Below, piece by piece: positions 22,934 to 34,389 of a DNA stretch of 64,000 bases; positions within the stretch are counted from its first letter, which is position 1; every line of letters begins with the position of its first letter. Below the pieces are notes generated by a model. The model was given only the letters and a program-made list of their open reading frames with translations. It did no database searches and was not told the DNA's origin. Source of the stretch: Lumbricus terrestris (lineage: Eukaryota; Annelida; Clitellata; Crassiclitellata; Lumbricidae); the NCBI GenBank assembly GCA_949752735.1, contig OX457052.1:17483649-17547648 (forward strand), in the 5' to 3' direction. The translations under genes were made by a program, and so were the position numbers.

Positions 22934-23392
22934 CGGTGTCACGAAATAGAGTATCCCCTGTATTAATCGTATCCCCCCCAAATGAAGAAAAGTCGAAAAG
23001 CCACTTCCGCGTGTATTTATTTTTGAAAAATTAATTTTCATCTGCTTCGTTTTGAACAATGACACTAACATGTATGTTTATTCCTACTAGATAATTTGTT
23101 TTGCACTTAAGGCATTTAAAACACGTAGGCCTAATTAAGAACAAACCCATAGAGTCACTAAATAAATACGAGTCGCCTTTCTCTGTATATTGCTTAGGAC
23201 ACTTAGAACAATTAGAGTCACTTCAAATTTTGATTAGAGCATAAAATTTTAAATTATACACATTTTTCAAACAAGGGGATATAATGGTTTATCCCCTTCG
23301 GATAGTCTAGACCGGTTAATTCCATCCGGAGGATAGATTAATTCATCCCCTCCGGATAGCTTTCAGGGGGGATACTCCGTTTCGTGTCACCG
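22934..23392. mobile_element. TIR element (CGGTGTCACGAAA...), non-autonomous
   Basis: The left end CGGTGTCACGAAATAGAGTA is mirrored by the right end TACTCCGTTTCGTGTCACCG. Internal ATCCCC words are repeated near both ends. I could not define a clean target duplication. A related shorter element may lie at 52221-52402. Confidence 0.65.
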
Positions 23393-25023
23393 GAATACAT
23401 ATTTTTCGTCCAATAAACTTTCATAGTCTATAGGTATACATTCCACCAGACGTCTTAGGACTTGTATAACTCGCGGGCCCATCAACGTGCACATGTGACC
23501 TACATGTTAGGGTGTCCCAACAAATATTTTTCTAGAAACTTGAAATGCAGTCCCCCTAAAAAGTTTCCATATGGTCCCATAATAACACCTGTAAAGTTTT
23601 ATGACACTAAAAAAATATTTAGGGGTGGCTCAAGCCGCCCAAATTTAACCCATATTGGCATAATTTGCGCCTGATGTGTCCAACTTCTAAATGCCTTTAT
23701 ATCCCAATCGTTGATCCTATTATAACAAATTTACTACCCTTGGAAAGCTCGTGAATGGTAGAATTAACAGGTATTTAACTTTATTGGATACAATGGATAT
23801 TTTGGGCATAGTCTTATGCTCAAAAAATGCAAAATCGAGAAAAATTTGAGATTTTTGAACTTTGGACACAATATCAGTGCACACACAACTAATCATTGGG
23901 AGTAGTCATTACAAACTCTTGATAATGTAACAAGTCGTGGTTTTAGCTCCTCCATACCTTCATCTGCTTCATAGTAAGAAATTCTGAGGGGGCTGTGAGG
24001 TTCAACCCCTATTTGTCCTAGGACCACACAGTAAAGTTTTAATTGCACACCCCATGCAGCTACACAACAAATCAACGTCTGGACCGTTATTTTTTTACTA
24101 TTCTCATACTGATCTGCTGATTCTACATCACTGCACTCAAATTGTTCTTCAGTTCTACGTTCTACATTTACACATGTCAACAAGATTGTCACAATTGTGG
24201 TTAGAAAACATGTGCCTGTGTTTTTCGACAACCTGTACGAGAAATTGTCTCCGATCTACGTTCTTCGTTATCGTTGAGCTGAAATTCTGTATCAAAGCTG
24301 CGTCATGTTTGTTCAGCACAGTCATTTACACAGACCAACGTTATGAAAAATCACACGTGGTCTTATACGATTGGCTATCTCGCCACTCTTTCACCGAAAG
24401 ATCGAGAAAACTATATTTGAACGCAGCATGGTTTGGGAAAAACGTTTAGGAAGAGATAACCCCGTTATTCCACATTAATGAGAACTCACTGAAAGAACAG
24501 AGAGAATTGCTATCTCTTATATCTTAGGTGCTGGTATACCAAGAATGATGTTGCATCATTTTCAGACTTCGTCGGCTGAGGAGTAACTTCCCCTATGTCC
24601 TCAAACATTACTTTTGAGTAATTGGAAATGTAAAGTTTGAGCACATATTGGACACAATCTTATCACATAAATAAGTAGTAAATTAGTTTTCAAGACACTT
24701 TGGCCTATGCTCTCTAAGATTGTTATAGTTGATTTGAACTCTGGTTGAAAGGTGATTTTTGGAATTTTTTTTCCTAACAACCCATCATAAATGTTGGACA
24801 TAGAGGGTTGCATTTCTCAATTTTTATCAATACTTTGACCTCAACACAGATGAAATATTTCATACTAGTGTTCTGCATTTCACTTCTTAATTGAATAAAG
24901 TCGTTTATACAGTTTTGCACAATCTGCACAACCGAATAAAGTGTTAAAAATGTTTAAGTTTTAAGATAAACAATGAAAGTTAGCATAATTATTGTATGCT
25001 GAAGGAAATATTTATTTGTTTGG

Positions 25024-25646
25024 CTACAAAATCGTTTCAAAATATGCACAATCAACAGCAGGCATAAACTGCAGCATGGAGAGGATATCCTTTTTCTTTT
25101 CTGCCGATAGAGTCTGTTCCTTTGTTATGTTCTTCGGCATCTGCAGTTGAACTTCAGTTCCGATAATATTACGCCTGGATCGAGATCTAGCTGCCTGACG
25201 AATACTCTCCTCAAACCAATCAGGTTCAGAAAAACGCAGTTTGTGTTGTACACGCATGTCAGCCGAGTACTGCAGAGTTTTCACCTTACTGAATGGTATT
25301 CCATCGAATTTAAACTTGTTGGCCTCGGAATGAAAGTCTAGCATATCTACTTTCCTCAGCTGGACAAGTTTGATTGGCTGTTTTCTCGGAGTCTTAACCA
25401 AGATGCGAACGAGCCCAACAGGGCTGTATACTTCTCTGTGCTTCAGTACACTTTCCAGTTGACTGTGCACGTTATCAACTTCTTGGACCTCGCTGTGTCC
25501 CGGCTCGCAGAACTTTTGGGTGATAACCTTCACTGAAGGTTTCCTACGAAGAAACAGCATTATAGCAGAAGCCATGACTTTGTTTCTGTTTTGCGGGACA
25601 CATGAATCTTTACCAGGACTGGTATTATTAAATAGATCATTGTACA
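25024..25646 (-). pseudogene. Truncated transposon ORF (3' part), start displaced by a hAT insertion
   Basis: The reading frame runs 214 codons from an ATG at 25668 to a stop at 25024. The first seven residues are encoded by the TIR of the hAT element that ends at 25647, so that ATG is fortuitous. The remaining 207 residues look like real protein: mixed composition, basic patches (residues 166-172, RSRSRR), and a hydrophobic C-terminal stretch ending LQFMPAVDCAYFETIL. I recognise no catalytic motif or named domain. Upstream of the insertion the same frame soon reaches a stop, so an intron boundary is likely; one candidate acceptor is AATACCAG followed by TCCTGG, just inside. It may be the last exon of the parent transposon's protein, and its function is unknown. 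Confidence 0.55.
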
Positions 25647-25979
25647 CAGGGCTTGTTTTAACACACAATGTGCAGTGATAAATTGAAAAGACTTTTCAAT
25701 TTATCAATGTGACGAAAGGCTGTTTGTGCAGTTACCATAATCAAACTATTTGTATAAATTAATAAAATGTTTCACTGAATTTAATCATAATTTATGATTT
25801 CCACGATTGAAGTCTTAGGCCCATATTTTACTGGTAGGGGTTTTAATTCACTGAATCAGTGCTAGAGTTTAATAATAGACATAGACCCCGAACTAAATTA
25901 ATCAATGTGATAAATGTACACCTAGGCCTATAAGGCATATACATTGTGCAGTGATAAATTTTTCTTAAAACATGCTCTG
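25647..25979. mobile_element. hAT-type MITE nested in the 24570 transposon
   Basis: The element is 333 bp, starting CAGGGCTTGTTTTAA; the reverse complement of its end is CAGAGCATGTTTTAA (13 of 15). The exact TSD is ATTGTACA (25639-25646 and 25980-25987). Internal TGTGCAGTGATAAATT is repeated near both ends. It is the third level of a nest. Confidence 0.92.
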
Positions 25980-27934
25980 ATTGTACACGTTAGCAAAACG
26001 TACATCAACGAGCAAACTGTAATTATTGCACTAATATTATTATTAGGCAAAGCTGGAATTAATTTTGGCCTGATAAAAAAATAATTATGGCTTTATCCCA
26101 TGTAGGACACGCTATAGTTACTGTAACTTTGCCCACGCTGCGACTGTAGGGCTGGCACTAAGAGTCTTGACTAGTCTTCACCTTACTTAACTTTACTTAA
26201 TATCTAGATAGCGTACTACCCACTAAATACTACTATACTTACCTGTTTTCGTCGTCCAGAATGGCTTGCATATCGCTAGAATTTAGTATTTTCTTTGGAA
26301 ATCTAATTGGCCGATTCTGTGCAGCCATCTTGTTGGACATAGAGGTTGTTTACGCTGAAAACGGGAGATTCACGTGACACAAACCTGCGTTCCTATTAGC
26401 TGCATGACATAGAGGATACTAATACTCAAAGGATGGTAAATTGTGGACATAGAGGTTTAGAATTCTCACAATATCTCTGCAAATTTTATAGCTACCGCTT
26501 AGCTATTGAGAGGACATACAGGTATTATAACAGTAATTTCTTAGTGCCTGAAATCGACGTATATGTCATTTTTGGACATAGAGGAAGTTACTCCTCAGCC
26601 GACGACTTGTCATCTAGAGCAGCATTGCCAGAATTATAAAGCTATGGATTAATTCAAAGAGAGCAGTGACTCTACATGAGAACACCGCCTGACTGTAGAT
26701 GTCAATCACAAATCTGAGACTTGTTTGGGTTGGATGCCCTGTAATTCACGGTCGTCAACTGTATATGTGATTCGTTTCCATCATAAAGCAATTAGATCTA
26801 TATTGCCTTACCCATCCAACTTGCTCTGTGATGGCAACAGGCTTGCGAAATGCTACCGAATTGTTCAATCCAACCATGAATACCAAGAGTTTTGAAAATT
26901 CTTGATAGTCATATTTCGAGTATGGCCACGCTAAAGCTGTTCAGTAATGAATTCTTATGATTTGTTAGATGCAGACTGCAGTAGCATTGGTCGAGGGTTT
27001 GGTTGATGGTGAACCAGATTGGAGCATTCATCTTTAAATGGCTTGCAGAGCTTAATTACAGACCATTGATGGACAAATTTTTACCAAGGACACAAAGAAT
27101 GCACCAGGCAACTGGACTTAAAAGATTTCTGTGATGTTAACAAGATGTTACGACTGATGGCTGATGTAGAAGGGTGCAAGGCATTGCAAACTCTATTTAA
27201 TATGCAGTTATTGAAAGCCGTTGTCTCAAAGCATTTGCCAATAATTAGGCCTAATGCATCACACTTTCACGACTTCAAAAGGTTCAAACTGCAACCGTTG
27301 ATTCCTGTCCTGGTCCAGAGGTCAACTTTAGCACACCAACATGTTTGTAGGCTACTTCCACCAACTAGAGAAAAATCAGACTGACAATCTGTTAACCTTA
27401 TTCATTTCTACTCCACTGATGATTGCCATGTGGAGGTAGCGACCTGCAATCCTAGTGCACGACATTTACATCATTCGTTTGCTCGAGAGCTTAACTGTCG
27501 TCCTTATGCTTGAAAAACCTCATTCGCAAATACAATAAGGTTGCATATTTGTAGATTTTAGTATTTCAGAGCAATATAAGGTTATTAAGCAATACATAAG
27601 CACGCTAGTGGGATCAAAGTGTGGACCTCCGAAAATTTCAAACTCATAGGCCTATATGTCGCACGTATAATTTGTGACAACTTACACATATTATATGTGA
27701 GCTTTGAGCGGCCTCTAAATATTTTCAAAATGTCCAGAAATTTGGCAGGTACTATCATAGGACCATAAGGAAACTTTTTGGAGGGACTGCATTTCAAGTT
27801 TCAAGAAAAATATTTTTCCTGTGCAATCGTGGGACACCCTACTACATGTACGTGTTCACTGTATGGGCCTACATGTACGTCTTGGGGGATCATTAGTATC
27901 TCACAAAGGGTCACTTACCAGATCTCTTCCTTGG

Positions 27935-28290
27935 TTTTGCGCTGTCTCGCGGGTGTGGACCCCGTCTGTTTGCAGTGGCTATGTTGCTCCAGCTCCACCC
28001 TAAGCGTCCAGCGCCGTGGCTCTCTCCGCTCTTCTAAACATGCCGAGCTTCTTGTCCCCCGGTCGCTCACTTCTATTACGCAGCGCCGTGCCTTTTCTGT
28101 CGTTGGCCCTGCAACCTGGAATGGTCTCCCTGTGGAACTAAATATATATATAGGCTACGTCTAATGTCTAGAGCCTTCGAGACTACGCTCTACTCTGCTC
28201 TTAAGACTGTTCGCTTTAGACGCGGTTGGATAGGGAGCGCTTCTGAGTAGTTACTCTTGAAGAGGCGCTATATAATTGTCTGAAATGAAT
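27935..28290 (+). mobile_element. CR1/L2-like LINE 3' remnant (end of ORF2 plus tail)
   Basis: One frame reads RRAFSVVGPATWNGLPVEL (28080-28139), and after a TA-repeat indel a second frame continues with SRAFETTLYSALKTVRF and GWIGSASE. This is the usual C-terminus after the reverse transcriptase of CR1/L2-type non-LTR retrotransposons. The tail AGCGCTTCTGAGTAGTTACT and CTTGAAGAGGCGCTATATAA follows, then (GAAT)n. The frameshift and severe 5' truncation make it dead. It lies just outside the TSD of the 4.3-kb transposon. Confidence 0.8.
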
Positions 28291-28785
28291 GAATTAATGA
28301 ATCAGGCTATACGGTAGTCTAGTAAATAATTAGATCTATGTCATTATGACTTGATGGACATTAAAATTAAAATTTAGTTCAGGTTACAGGCTGTAGGTCT
28401 ACATCGGGATATGGGTGTAATTCAAGTAGTTCGAATATAATAGCCTACCGTTCAGATGCTAATTATTGTAGTTCAGATATAGCGCTAATAATAAAGTACG
28501 AGTCAACGGTCGCATAAGTCAAGTTTCTGTCTGTAATTTGATGTCGTTGGATAACATTTAGATGGAACCGTATTGCTTTGATGAACTTTGCTTGTTTTGC
28601 GTTTAAATCAACTGAATCTACGCATTCTCATTAGACTCGCAGATGGTCTTTTCAATTGGAACCGAATTGACTTTGAAGGCGTGGCCTATAGCGCATCAAA
28701 CTGCTGGTTAGAGTCAAGCACCTCATTTTGACCTGGAATCCTAGATCATCTTAAAAATAAATAAATCAGTATGTGTTTGCTATTT
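28291..28785. other. Intergenic, nothing recognised
   Basis: A+T-rich unique-looking DNA between the LINE remnant and the GGAT microsatellite. Confidence 0.4.
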
Positions 28786-28789
28786 ATGC

Positions 28790-29395
28790 GGATGGATAGA
28801 TGGATGAATGGATGGATAGTTTGGATTGTTGGATGGATGAATGGATGGATAGTTTAAATAGTTGGGTGGATGGATGGATAGTTGGATGGATGGATGAATG
28901 AATGAATGGATGGATGGATGGATGGATGAATGTATGGATAGTTTGGATAGTTGGGTGGATGGATGGATTGATTGATGGATGGATGAATGAATGAATGAAT
29001 GGATGGATAGTTGGATGGATGGATGGATGAATGAATGAATGGATGGACGGATGGATGGATGAATGTATGGATAGTTTGGATAGTTGGATGGATGGATGAA
29101 TGAATGAATGGATGGATGAATGAATGAATGAATGAATGAATGGATGGATGGATGATGGATGGATGATGGATGGATGAATGGATGGAGTGGATGGATGGAT
29201 GGATGAATGAGTGAATGAATGGATAGATGAATGAATGGATAGATGGATAAATGGATGGAGTGGATGGATGGATGGATGAATGAGTGAATGAATGGATAGA
29301 TGAATGAATGGATGGATGGATAAATGGATGGATGGATGGATAGATGAATGAATGGATGGATGGATGGATGGGTGGGTGGGTGGGTGGTTGGTTGG
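28790..29395. repeat. (TGGA/TGAA)n microsatellite, about 600 bp, with higher-order structure
   Basis: Tetranucleotides GGAT, GAAT and TAGT alternate. Longer blocks such as TGGATAGTTTGGATAGTTGG recur at about 100-150 bp spacing, so the tract has also grown by larger duplications. The minus-strand frame rich in HPSIHPF is an artefact. Confidence 0.9.
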
Positions 29396-29529
29396 CTGGC
29401 GCTATGACAAGTGTTTATACAATATACATACATTTTCACCCATGTCTTTATTCCAGTTAGAAAGGATTTAGGCCTACATGTAGTTGCAGAGTAATGTGCA
29501 TGCAACGGACGTGTAGCGATTGAGTCATC

Positions 29530-29681
29530 CATAGCGGTATAGTAACGGAAGCGATTTGCATGGATGGTGTTGCAGTTGCAGGGGTTTTCATGGAGGATGG
29601 AGGACTTGGCCATGGGATAAACGGTACCTCCACCAACGCAGCTTCCGCCTCCGCTTCCGCCACAGCAGCAGGGATCGTCTG
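29530..29681 (-). CDS. Possible Cys-rich exon (uncertain)
   Basis: Downstream of a reasonable acceptor (AAATATCAG|ACGATCC on the minus strand) one frame reads [20 protein letters not shown], then [20 protein letters not shown] and [17 protein letters not shown]. The complexity and Cys/Gly spacing look more like protein than the neighbouring DNA. However, no partner exon, clear donor or known domain was found, and the frame later runs into the microsatellite. It may be a small exon of an unseen gene or chance. Confidence 0.2.
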
Positions 29682-30075
29682 ATATTTAGTCCGGAGTCCT
29701 GCTCCGATTAAATTCCGGTCGAGTGCGATGATCGATGATCTGCGGAATTCCTATTATATAATGAAGTCATCGCCGATTCCGACCGACGACCATCCATCTT
29801 CCGAAATCCCTTCCGTACAACCGAACCAGAGGTTAGAAGGTACGCGAAGGAGCCAACGCCGCGTGCTCACGAGTACGCACGGAGCATGGCCGCGAACGGC
29901 TGTTGAACACGCGGCGAGTGCGAGTTATGGCTATTGGGTGACGGGTTTGTAACGTCTGCTTAACGACGCCTTCGTGACAACGATGATAGGCGTCATACTC
30001 AAATACATACACAAGCATACTGTTTCTCTCATAGTATTATCTGTCTATACAGAGGTAAATAAATTGGCCTCGTAT

Positions 30076-30254
30076 ACAGTGCATAAAGTGTGGAAAAATA
30101 AGTGCCTGGACGCCCCTTACCTCTCCAAAAGAAATGCCTGGACGCCCCTTACCTTTCCAGTCTGTGCTCCCCAATAAGTGTCTGGACGGCGTTCAGATTT
30201 TAAAACAAGTGCATGGACGCCGTCCATGACCGTCCAGGCACACTTTAATCCCTG
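30076..30254. mobile_element. hAT-type MITE with perfect 8-bp TSD
   Basis: The element is 179 bp, starting CAGTGCATAAAGTGTGG and ending CACACTTTAATCCCTG. The exact TSD is CTCGTATA (30068-30075 and 30255-30262). It is a clear sister of 21602-21787. Confidence 0.92.
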
Positions 30255-30351
30255 CTCGTATATACAAAGTGTACATTAGTGAATAGTGACATTACGAGTA
30301 TAGTCTCTCGTTCTTTAAAAACGTTTCTTTTCCACCGGAGTTTTTCCTGCT

Positions 30352-30405
30352 GAGAGCGCCTCTGAATAGTCATGCTGAGATAGGCGCCATGTAAATGCAT
30401 AAATA
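30352..30405 (+). mobile_element. LINE 3' tail, diverged
   Basis: GAGAGCGCCTCTGAATAG, then GATAGGCGCCATGTAAATGC and an AT-rich end; a decayed version of the tail at 28228. Confidence 0.45.
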
Positions 30406-30409
30406 CAAT

Positions 30410-31030
30410 ATTGGACGACATGTTAAGTTCCTTCGTTTGCACATGAGTACTAGAATTGAACACACTCAGAGTCAACTCGGAGCGCACCCCGATCAGACTC
30501 GATGAGCAGCGTCCCTATCCTGGCTTCAAGAGAAGGCGTGTTATGCTGACTCTTCCCACCTCTTCGAATCCCTCCTCCCATAATGGGAGACGGCACATCT
30601 GGGCCAGCGAGCGATCAGCACGATTTTCCATTGGAAGACTGTCATCCCTCTTCCATCTGTCCATCCATCCTTCTCCTCCATTTCCATGCTCAGTTTCCGT
30701 GAATGACAAACAAGAACTGACCCAAGAATCCCACAGATTCGATTCTTTGTCACGCGGTCATGATTCCACTACACATGGTCATGTCTAGCGCTGCATTTGT
30801 TATGCATGACTCAACTGTTTTCTTTGTTACGCATGGCTTAACTATTAGCTTATGCATTCCAGCGCTATAAAAAATGAACGGGTCATCAGGTTCAGCGAGA
30901 GTTTCGACGTCCAGTGGAGATTTTCTGTGTTCGGTGATTGTACTTGTTCGACCTACACGTACGACGAATCGGCTTCTAGCAGAAAGAACAGGTTAACAGA
31001 AATGGGCCAATTCGACTGCAACCCTAACGA
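30410..31030. other. Intergenic, no gene recognised
   Basis: Open frames on both strands (up to 110 codons) lack recognisable domains and overlap each other. Confidence 0.35.
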
Positions 31031-31044
31031 ACCTGGGTTCCACT

Positions 31045-31434
31045 CATGGGCGGAGTTTGATTTCCGTTCTTGGAGGGGCTAAATTTGTTGACATTTTGTA
31101 CTCCTCGGTCTGAAATCTCGGCGAAAAATACTCATTTTCCCGGCTAAAAAAGTTGATGACCCTTTTTAGTCATTCGTATGTTTCGCGTTCGTGAAAAGAA
31201 TGTAAAAAATGTAAAATGTAAATCTTGGAGAATTTCTCAGCGCCCACAAAAGCCACGTCAGGGAGACCAGCTTATTCACCGGTGCTAAAAGAACCATTTT
31301 TCGAGCACATTTCTGAGTCTGCGCCTTCTTGGGGGGGAGCTAAGCCCGAGAAAAGATACCATTTACACGATAAAAATGACTCTGGGTCTTCTTGGGGTGT
31401 TTAGCTCCCCAGCCCCTGATAAGCTCCGCCCATG
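31045..31434. mobile_element. hAT-type MITE, TSD 7 of 8
   Basis: It starts CATGGGCGGAGTTTGATTT and ends AAGCTCCGCCCATG, with flanks GTTCCACT and GTTCCGCT. The body carries the TTTTTAGTCATTCG block also seen in 16184-16561 and 21114-21414, so these MITEs share internal sequence. Confidence 0.78.
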
Positions 31435-31439
31435 GTTCC

Positions 31440-32300
31440 GCTAATTAACTAGTGGGTTACCTGTGGCAACGAAATAAATTTTCAACAATCTTTCACGCTT
31501 TACGTCTTTTTCTTCTTCTTCTTTCTTCTCTTCCATCAGTTTCCTGACGATGAGGCCCTTATGAAGTTTCTCCACAGTGTTCTGTCCCTGATAGTTTCGC
31601 CCACCATGGTCAAGTTTGTGTTTTTGCATTTCAAATCTTCCGTGATATTGTCCATCCATGTTTTTCGTTGTCTCCCTCAGAGTCTACTCCTTTCTCCTTC
31701 AACTTGTCCATGCTTTACGTAGCGTAGGTAACATTGCCCGAAATTAGTAAATTAATCGCGATTAAATCTAGGCGATTTATCGCGATTGAATTTAGATTAA
31801 TCGCAAAATTTGTTTCTTAAGAACCACCCCGAATATATAATTATAATTGGGCTTATAGAGTCCATATCGACATTTTATCTTTATAAGTTTGTGTGTGTCC
31901 TCGTGTGGCAAGTGTTGGTACTCTCTCGTAGGTCCTTCTCTATGCATAGGTTCCTCTCTACCGTACGTCTACATGCCTTTGTATACATAGGCTACGTAGG
32001 TATACAAGGTCCTACATGTATCACTGGGCATCCATGCATGTGGTGTGCAATTCAAATCGTTGAATGTGTGTGCTTGTATTTCTGCGTTGATCTTTTCCTT
32101 TCTTTCTTTGGATTCTTATTTCTTAACTGTATGCATAATGCATGCATGCACGAGCACTTGTTACAGCCCACCTTCAAGAGAGATCTACTCAAGAGTCGTT
32201 CGCAAATAGAACGCAGACACTGAATCGGATTTTCGCGCCGAAGCGCGAGAGCAATTGCGAGTGAATGGCTTGCTCTATAATAGGTCCCTACCCGGCGGTT
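31440..32300. other. Intergenic, no gene recognised
   Basis: Nothing beyond short frames. A small run of TTAATCGCGATT-like words lies at about 31745-31805. Confidence 0.4.
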
Positions 32301-32301
32301 T

Positions 32302-32380
32302 GATGAGTTGAGGTGGATTCGAACACGCAATCCTCCGGTTCAAGACTCCTAACTCACCACTACACCACTGCGCCCCACTG
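32302..32380 (-). repeat. tRNA-derived SINE head
   Basis: On the minus strand GGGGCGCAGTGGTGTAGTGG (A box) is followed at tRNA-like distance by GCGTGTTCGAATCCACCTC (B box). It is the same family as 10610-10685. Confidence 0.65.
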
Positions 32381-32566
32381 TATATAGTGGATTGGACGCG
32401 GTTTGTTTTTGCGACCTTCCTGTGAAAGTGAACTCTTATCTGGGAAATCGGTCATAATCGACGTTCGTGTGGACTCTCGTCTTTCCTCTGAGGTTCCGTT
32501 CGTCCCATAGATCAGCGCAGAATCAATCAATTGATGGTCGAAAAATCAATTGGATAGAAACGGAGA

Positions 32567-32875
32567 GAAAGAGAGAGAGAGACAGACAGGCAGAGACAGA
32601 CAGACAGAGACAGACAGAGAGACAAAGAGAGACAAAGAGAGACAGAGAGAGAGGCAGAGACAGAGAGACACACACACAGAAAGAGAGTCAGAGACAGACA
32701 GACAGAGACAGACAGACAGATAGACAAACGGAGACTGAGACACTGTGCTAGGTAGGCAGATAGACAGACAGACAGACGGGCAGACAGACAGACAGACAGA
32801 GACAGAGACAGACAGAGACAGACAGACGGAGACGGAGACACTGTGTTAGGAATAGGCAGATAGACAGACAGGCAG
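32567..32875. repeat. (GACA/GAGA)n microsatellite
   Basis: Purine-rich AGAC and AGAG repeats with an internal duplication of the block around GAGACACTGTG (about 32736 and 32836). Frames through it are artefacts. Confidence 0.9.
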
Positions 32876-32954
32876 AGATGCAGTTTCATCTGGAGATGGA
32901 GATCACGTGGGTTATCAGCGTCGTGGGATCCAAAGCATTGGAAGCATCGACCCG

Positions 32955-33000
32955 CAACAGCAGCAGCACCAGCATCAGCAGCAGCAGCAGCAGCAGCAGA
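32955..33000. repeat. (CAG)n run
   Basis: Short interrupted CAG trinucleotide run between the GACA repeat and the giant element. Confidence 0.8.
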
Positions 33001-34389
33001 TGCTGCATCCGAAACAGAAGCCTTTCGCAATAAAGAAGAATAACAATTGAAGGCGCTGCACTTAATTGCATTGTTTACATGTGCCATCCATCCGTGTATG
33101 CGTCACACACAACGGCTTATATATATATATTTATATAAATGCGGCTTATATATATATATATATATATATATATTAGGCTGAATCGCACCTTGGCTACTCA
33201 CTTTGTGCTATAAAACCTATACGCTAACCACTCACTGTTCTTAAGTACTCAGAATTGCTGAGTAGCTAACGTTTGACGTCCTGAAAAAAATATTTAAAGA
33301 TGTTTCGTGACGGAAATTGACTTGGAAGCAGACTAATAACATAGTCTTGTACCAGCCTCCCAGTAGAGCAGTCAAGATTTCAAGTTGATTCATAGGTAAT
33401 TTTAGACCTGAAATTTGACCGCCTATATCAGGGTATATGTAAAAACGTAACATAGCTACTCACAGCATTTATTTCATATAACTAAAAAACTAGGTGGCTT
33501 ATTTTCAAAACAAATTACCCAGCATACTTTATCACAAATATTGACAGGCTTTGACGTTTTAGTTGAATTTTGAGCACTCTTGCGTTTTTTATCAACGAAA
33601 ATCAAAAAGTGTGCCATGTTTTTTGGCGAATGTGATCTATAAATAACCTCAGCATTATTTCCCGCTAGGTATGACGGGAAAGGTCTTAGGTCACCGCACG
33701 TAAACAGAATCAAAAATGGCGGATAGGTCAGGCGAATAGTTGAAAATGATTGACATTAATCGATGAAAGTTAGACTATTTGAAGAAATTTATAAAGGACA
33801 GAGGGCACAAGGCAACTTATCGAATTAAACGTTAATTTGTGGCTGCAGCATTTGAGAAATATCAGCAAAAACTGCCGGTTGTTGCGGCAAATACGGATAG
33901 CGTAGAAGGACTGCAGACCGTCCAGGCTTCGCCCGAACAGTTATGAAATCAGTTTTATTCTTTAAGCATCGTAATCAAGAAAAATTACTGCAATAAAAGT
34001 ATATTCTACTTTACGCTATACACGGCCCGTCATGACAAGGATTCACGAGGCAGAAGGAACGCGGTAGACTGCAGGCCGTATTGGACCGCTCGATCCGCCA
34101 TGCACTATCTTCCTGAGGACTACCATACCTTCGAGGCTTCGAGCAGTTATTTAGACCGGCGGACAGAAGGCTCATCGCAGCTGTCCCGCTTGATCAAGGA
34201 CACGTATTGATCCTAATTCGTAACTCCTTCCATCTTTGAGGCCACTATCTCATTTCACGAGGTCAAGACTGCACAATCGAATTATCCCTAGTGCGAACAA
34301 CCCAACGAGGAAATAATTTTTGACAAAATGCATTAACCTAACTAAATGTCATGTCGTGCAATTGCAAACCACAGAACATATATGTTGAG

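Larger units (their letters stand above)
24570..26604. mobile_element. 2.0-kb DNA transposon: 31-bp TIR, 4-bp TSD, subterminal repeats
   Basis: The TIRs begin CGTCGGCTGAGGAGTAACTT at both ends and match at 30 of 31 positions (24570-24600 and 26574-26604). They are flanked by an exact ACTT duplication (24566-24569 and 26605-26608). The inner TIR word GGACATAGAGG recurs as a subterminal repeat near 24797, 26336, 26407, 26448 and 26575. It carries one ORF on the minus strand (25024-25668) and is interrupted by a hAT MITE at 25647-25979. Several superfamilies give 4-bp TSDs (for example Chapaev, Academ, Sola, Ginger), so I do not assign one. It is probably an internally deleted derivative of a larger autonomous element. 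Confidence 0.85.
23508..27841. mobile_element. 4.3-kb long-TIR transposon with 8-bp TSD
   Basis: It starts TAGGGTGTCCCA and ends TGGGACACCCTA (23508 and 27841) inside an exact 8-bp duplication CTACATGT (23500-23507 and 27842-27849). Inverted homology continues for nearly 200 bp per arm with about a quarter of positions different (shared AATATTTTTCT, GAAACTTGAAATGCAGTCC, AAAGTTTCC, ATATTTA). An 8-bp TSD with TAGGG ends fits hAT or another 8-bp superfamily. Frames at 23893-24231 (-) and 27145-27384 (+) might be eroded coding sequence, but I recognise no transposase motif. Nearly half of its length is the nested insertion at 24570-26604. Confidence 0.85.

Noticed and set aside
28780..29613. 277-aa minus-strand frame rich in HPSIHPF
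   Set aside because: It is a translation of the GGAT/GAAT microsatellite; only its first part (29530-29610) has ordinary complexity.
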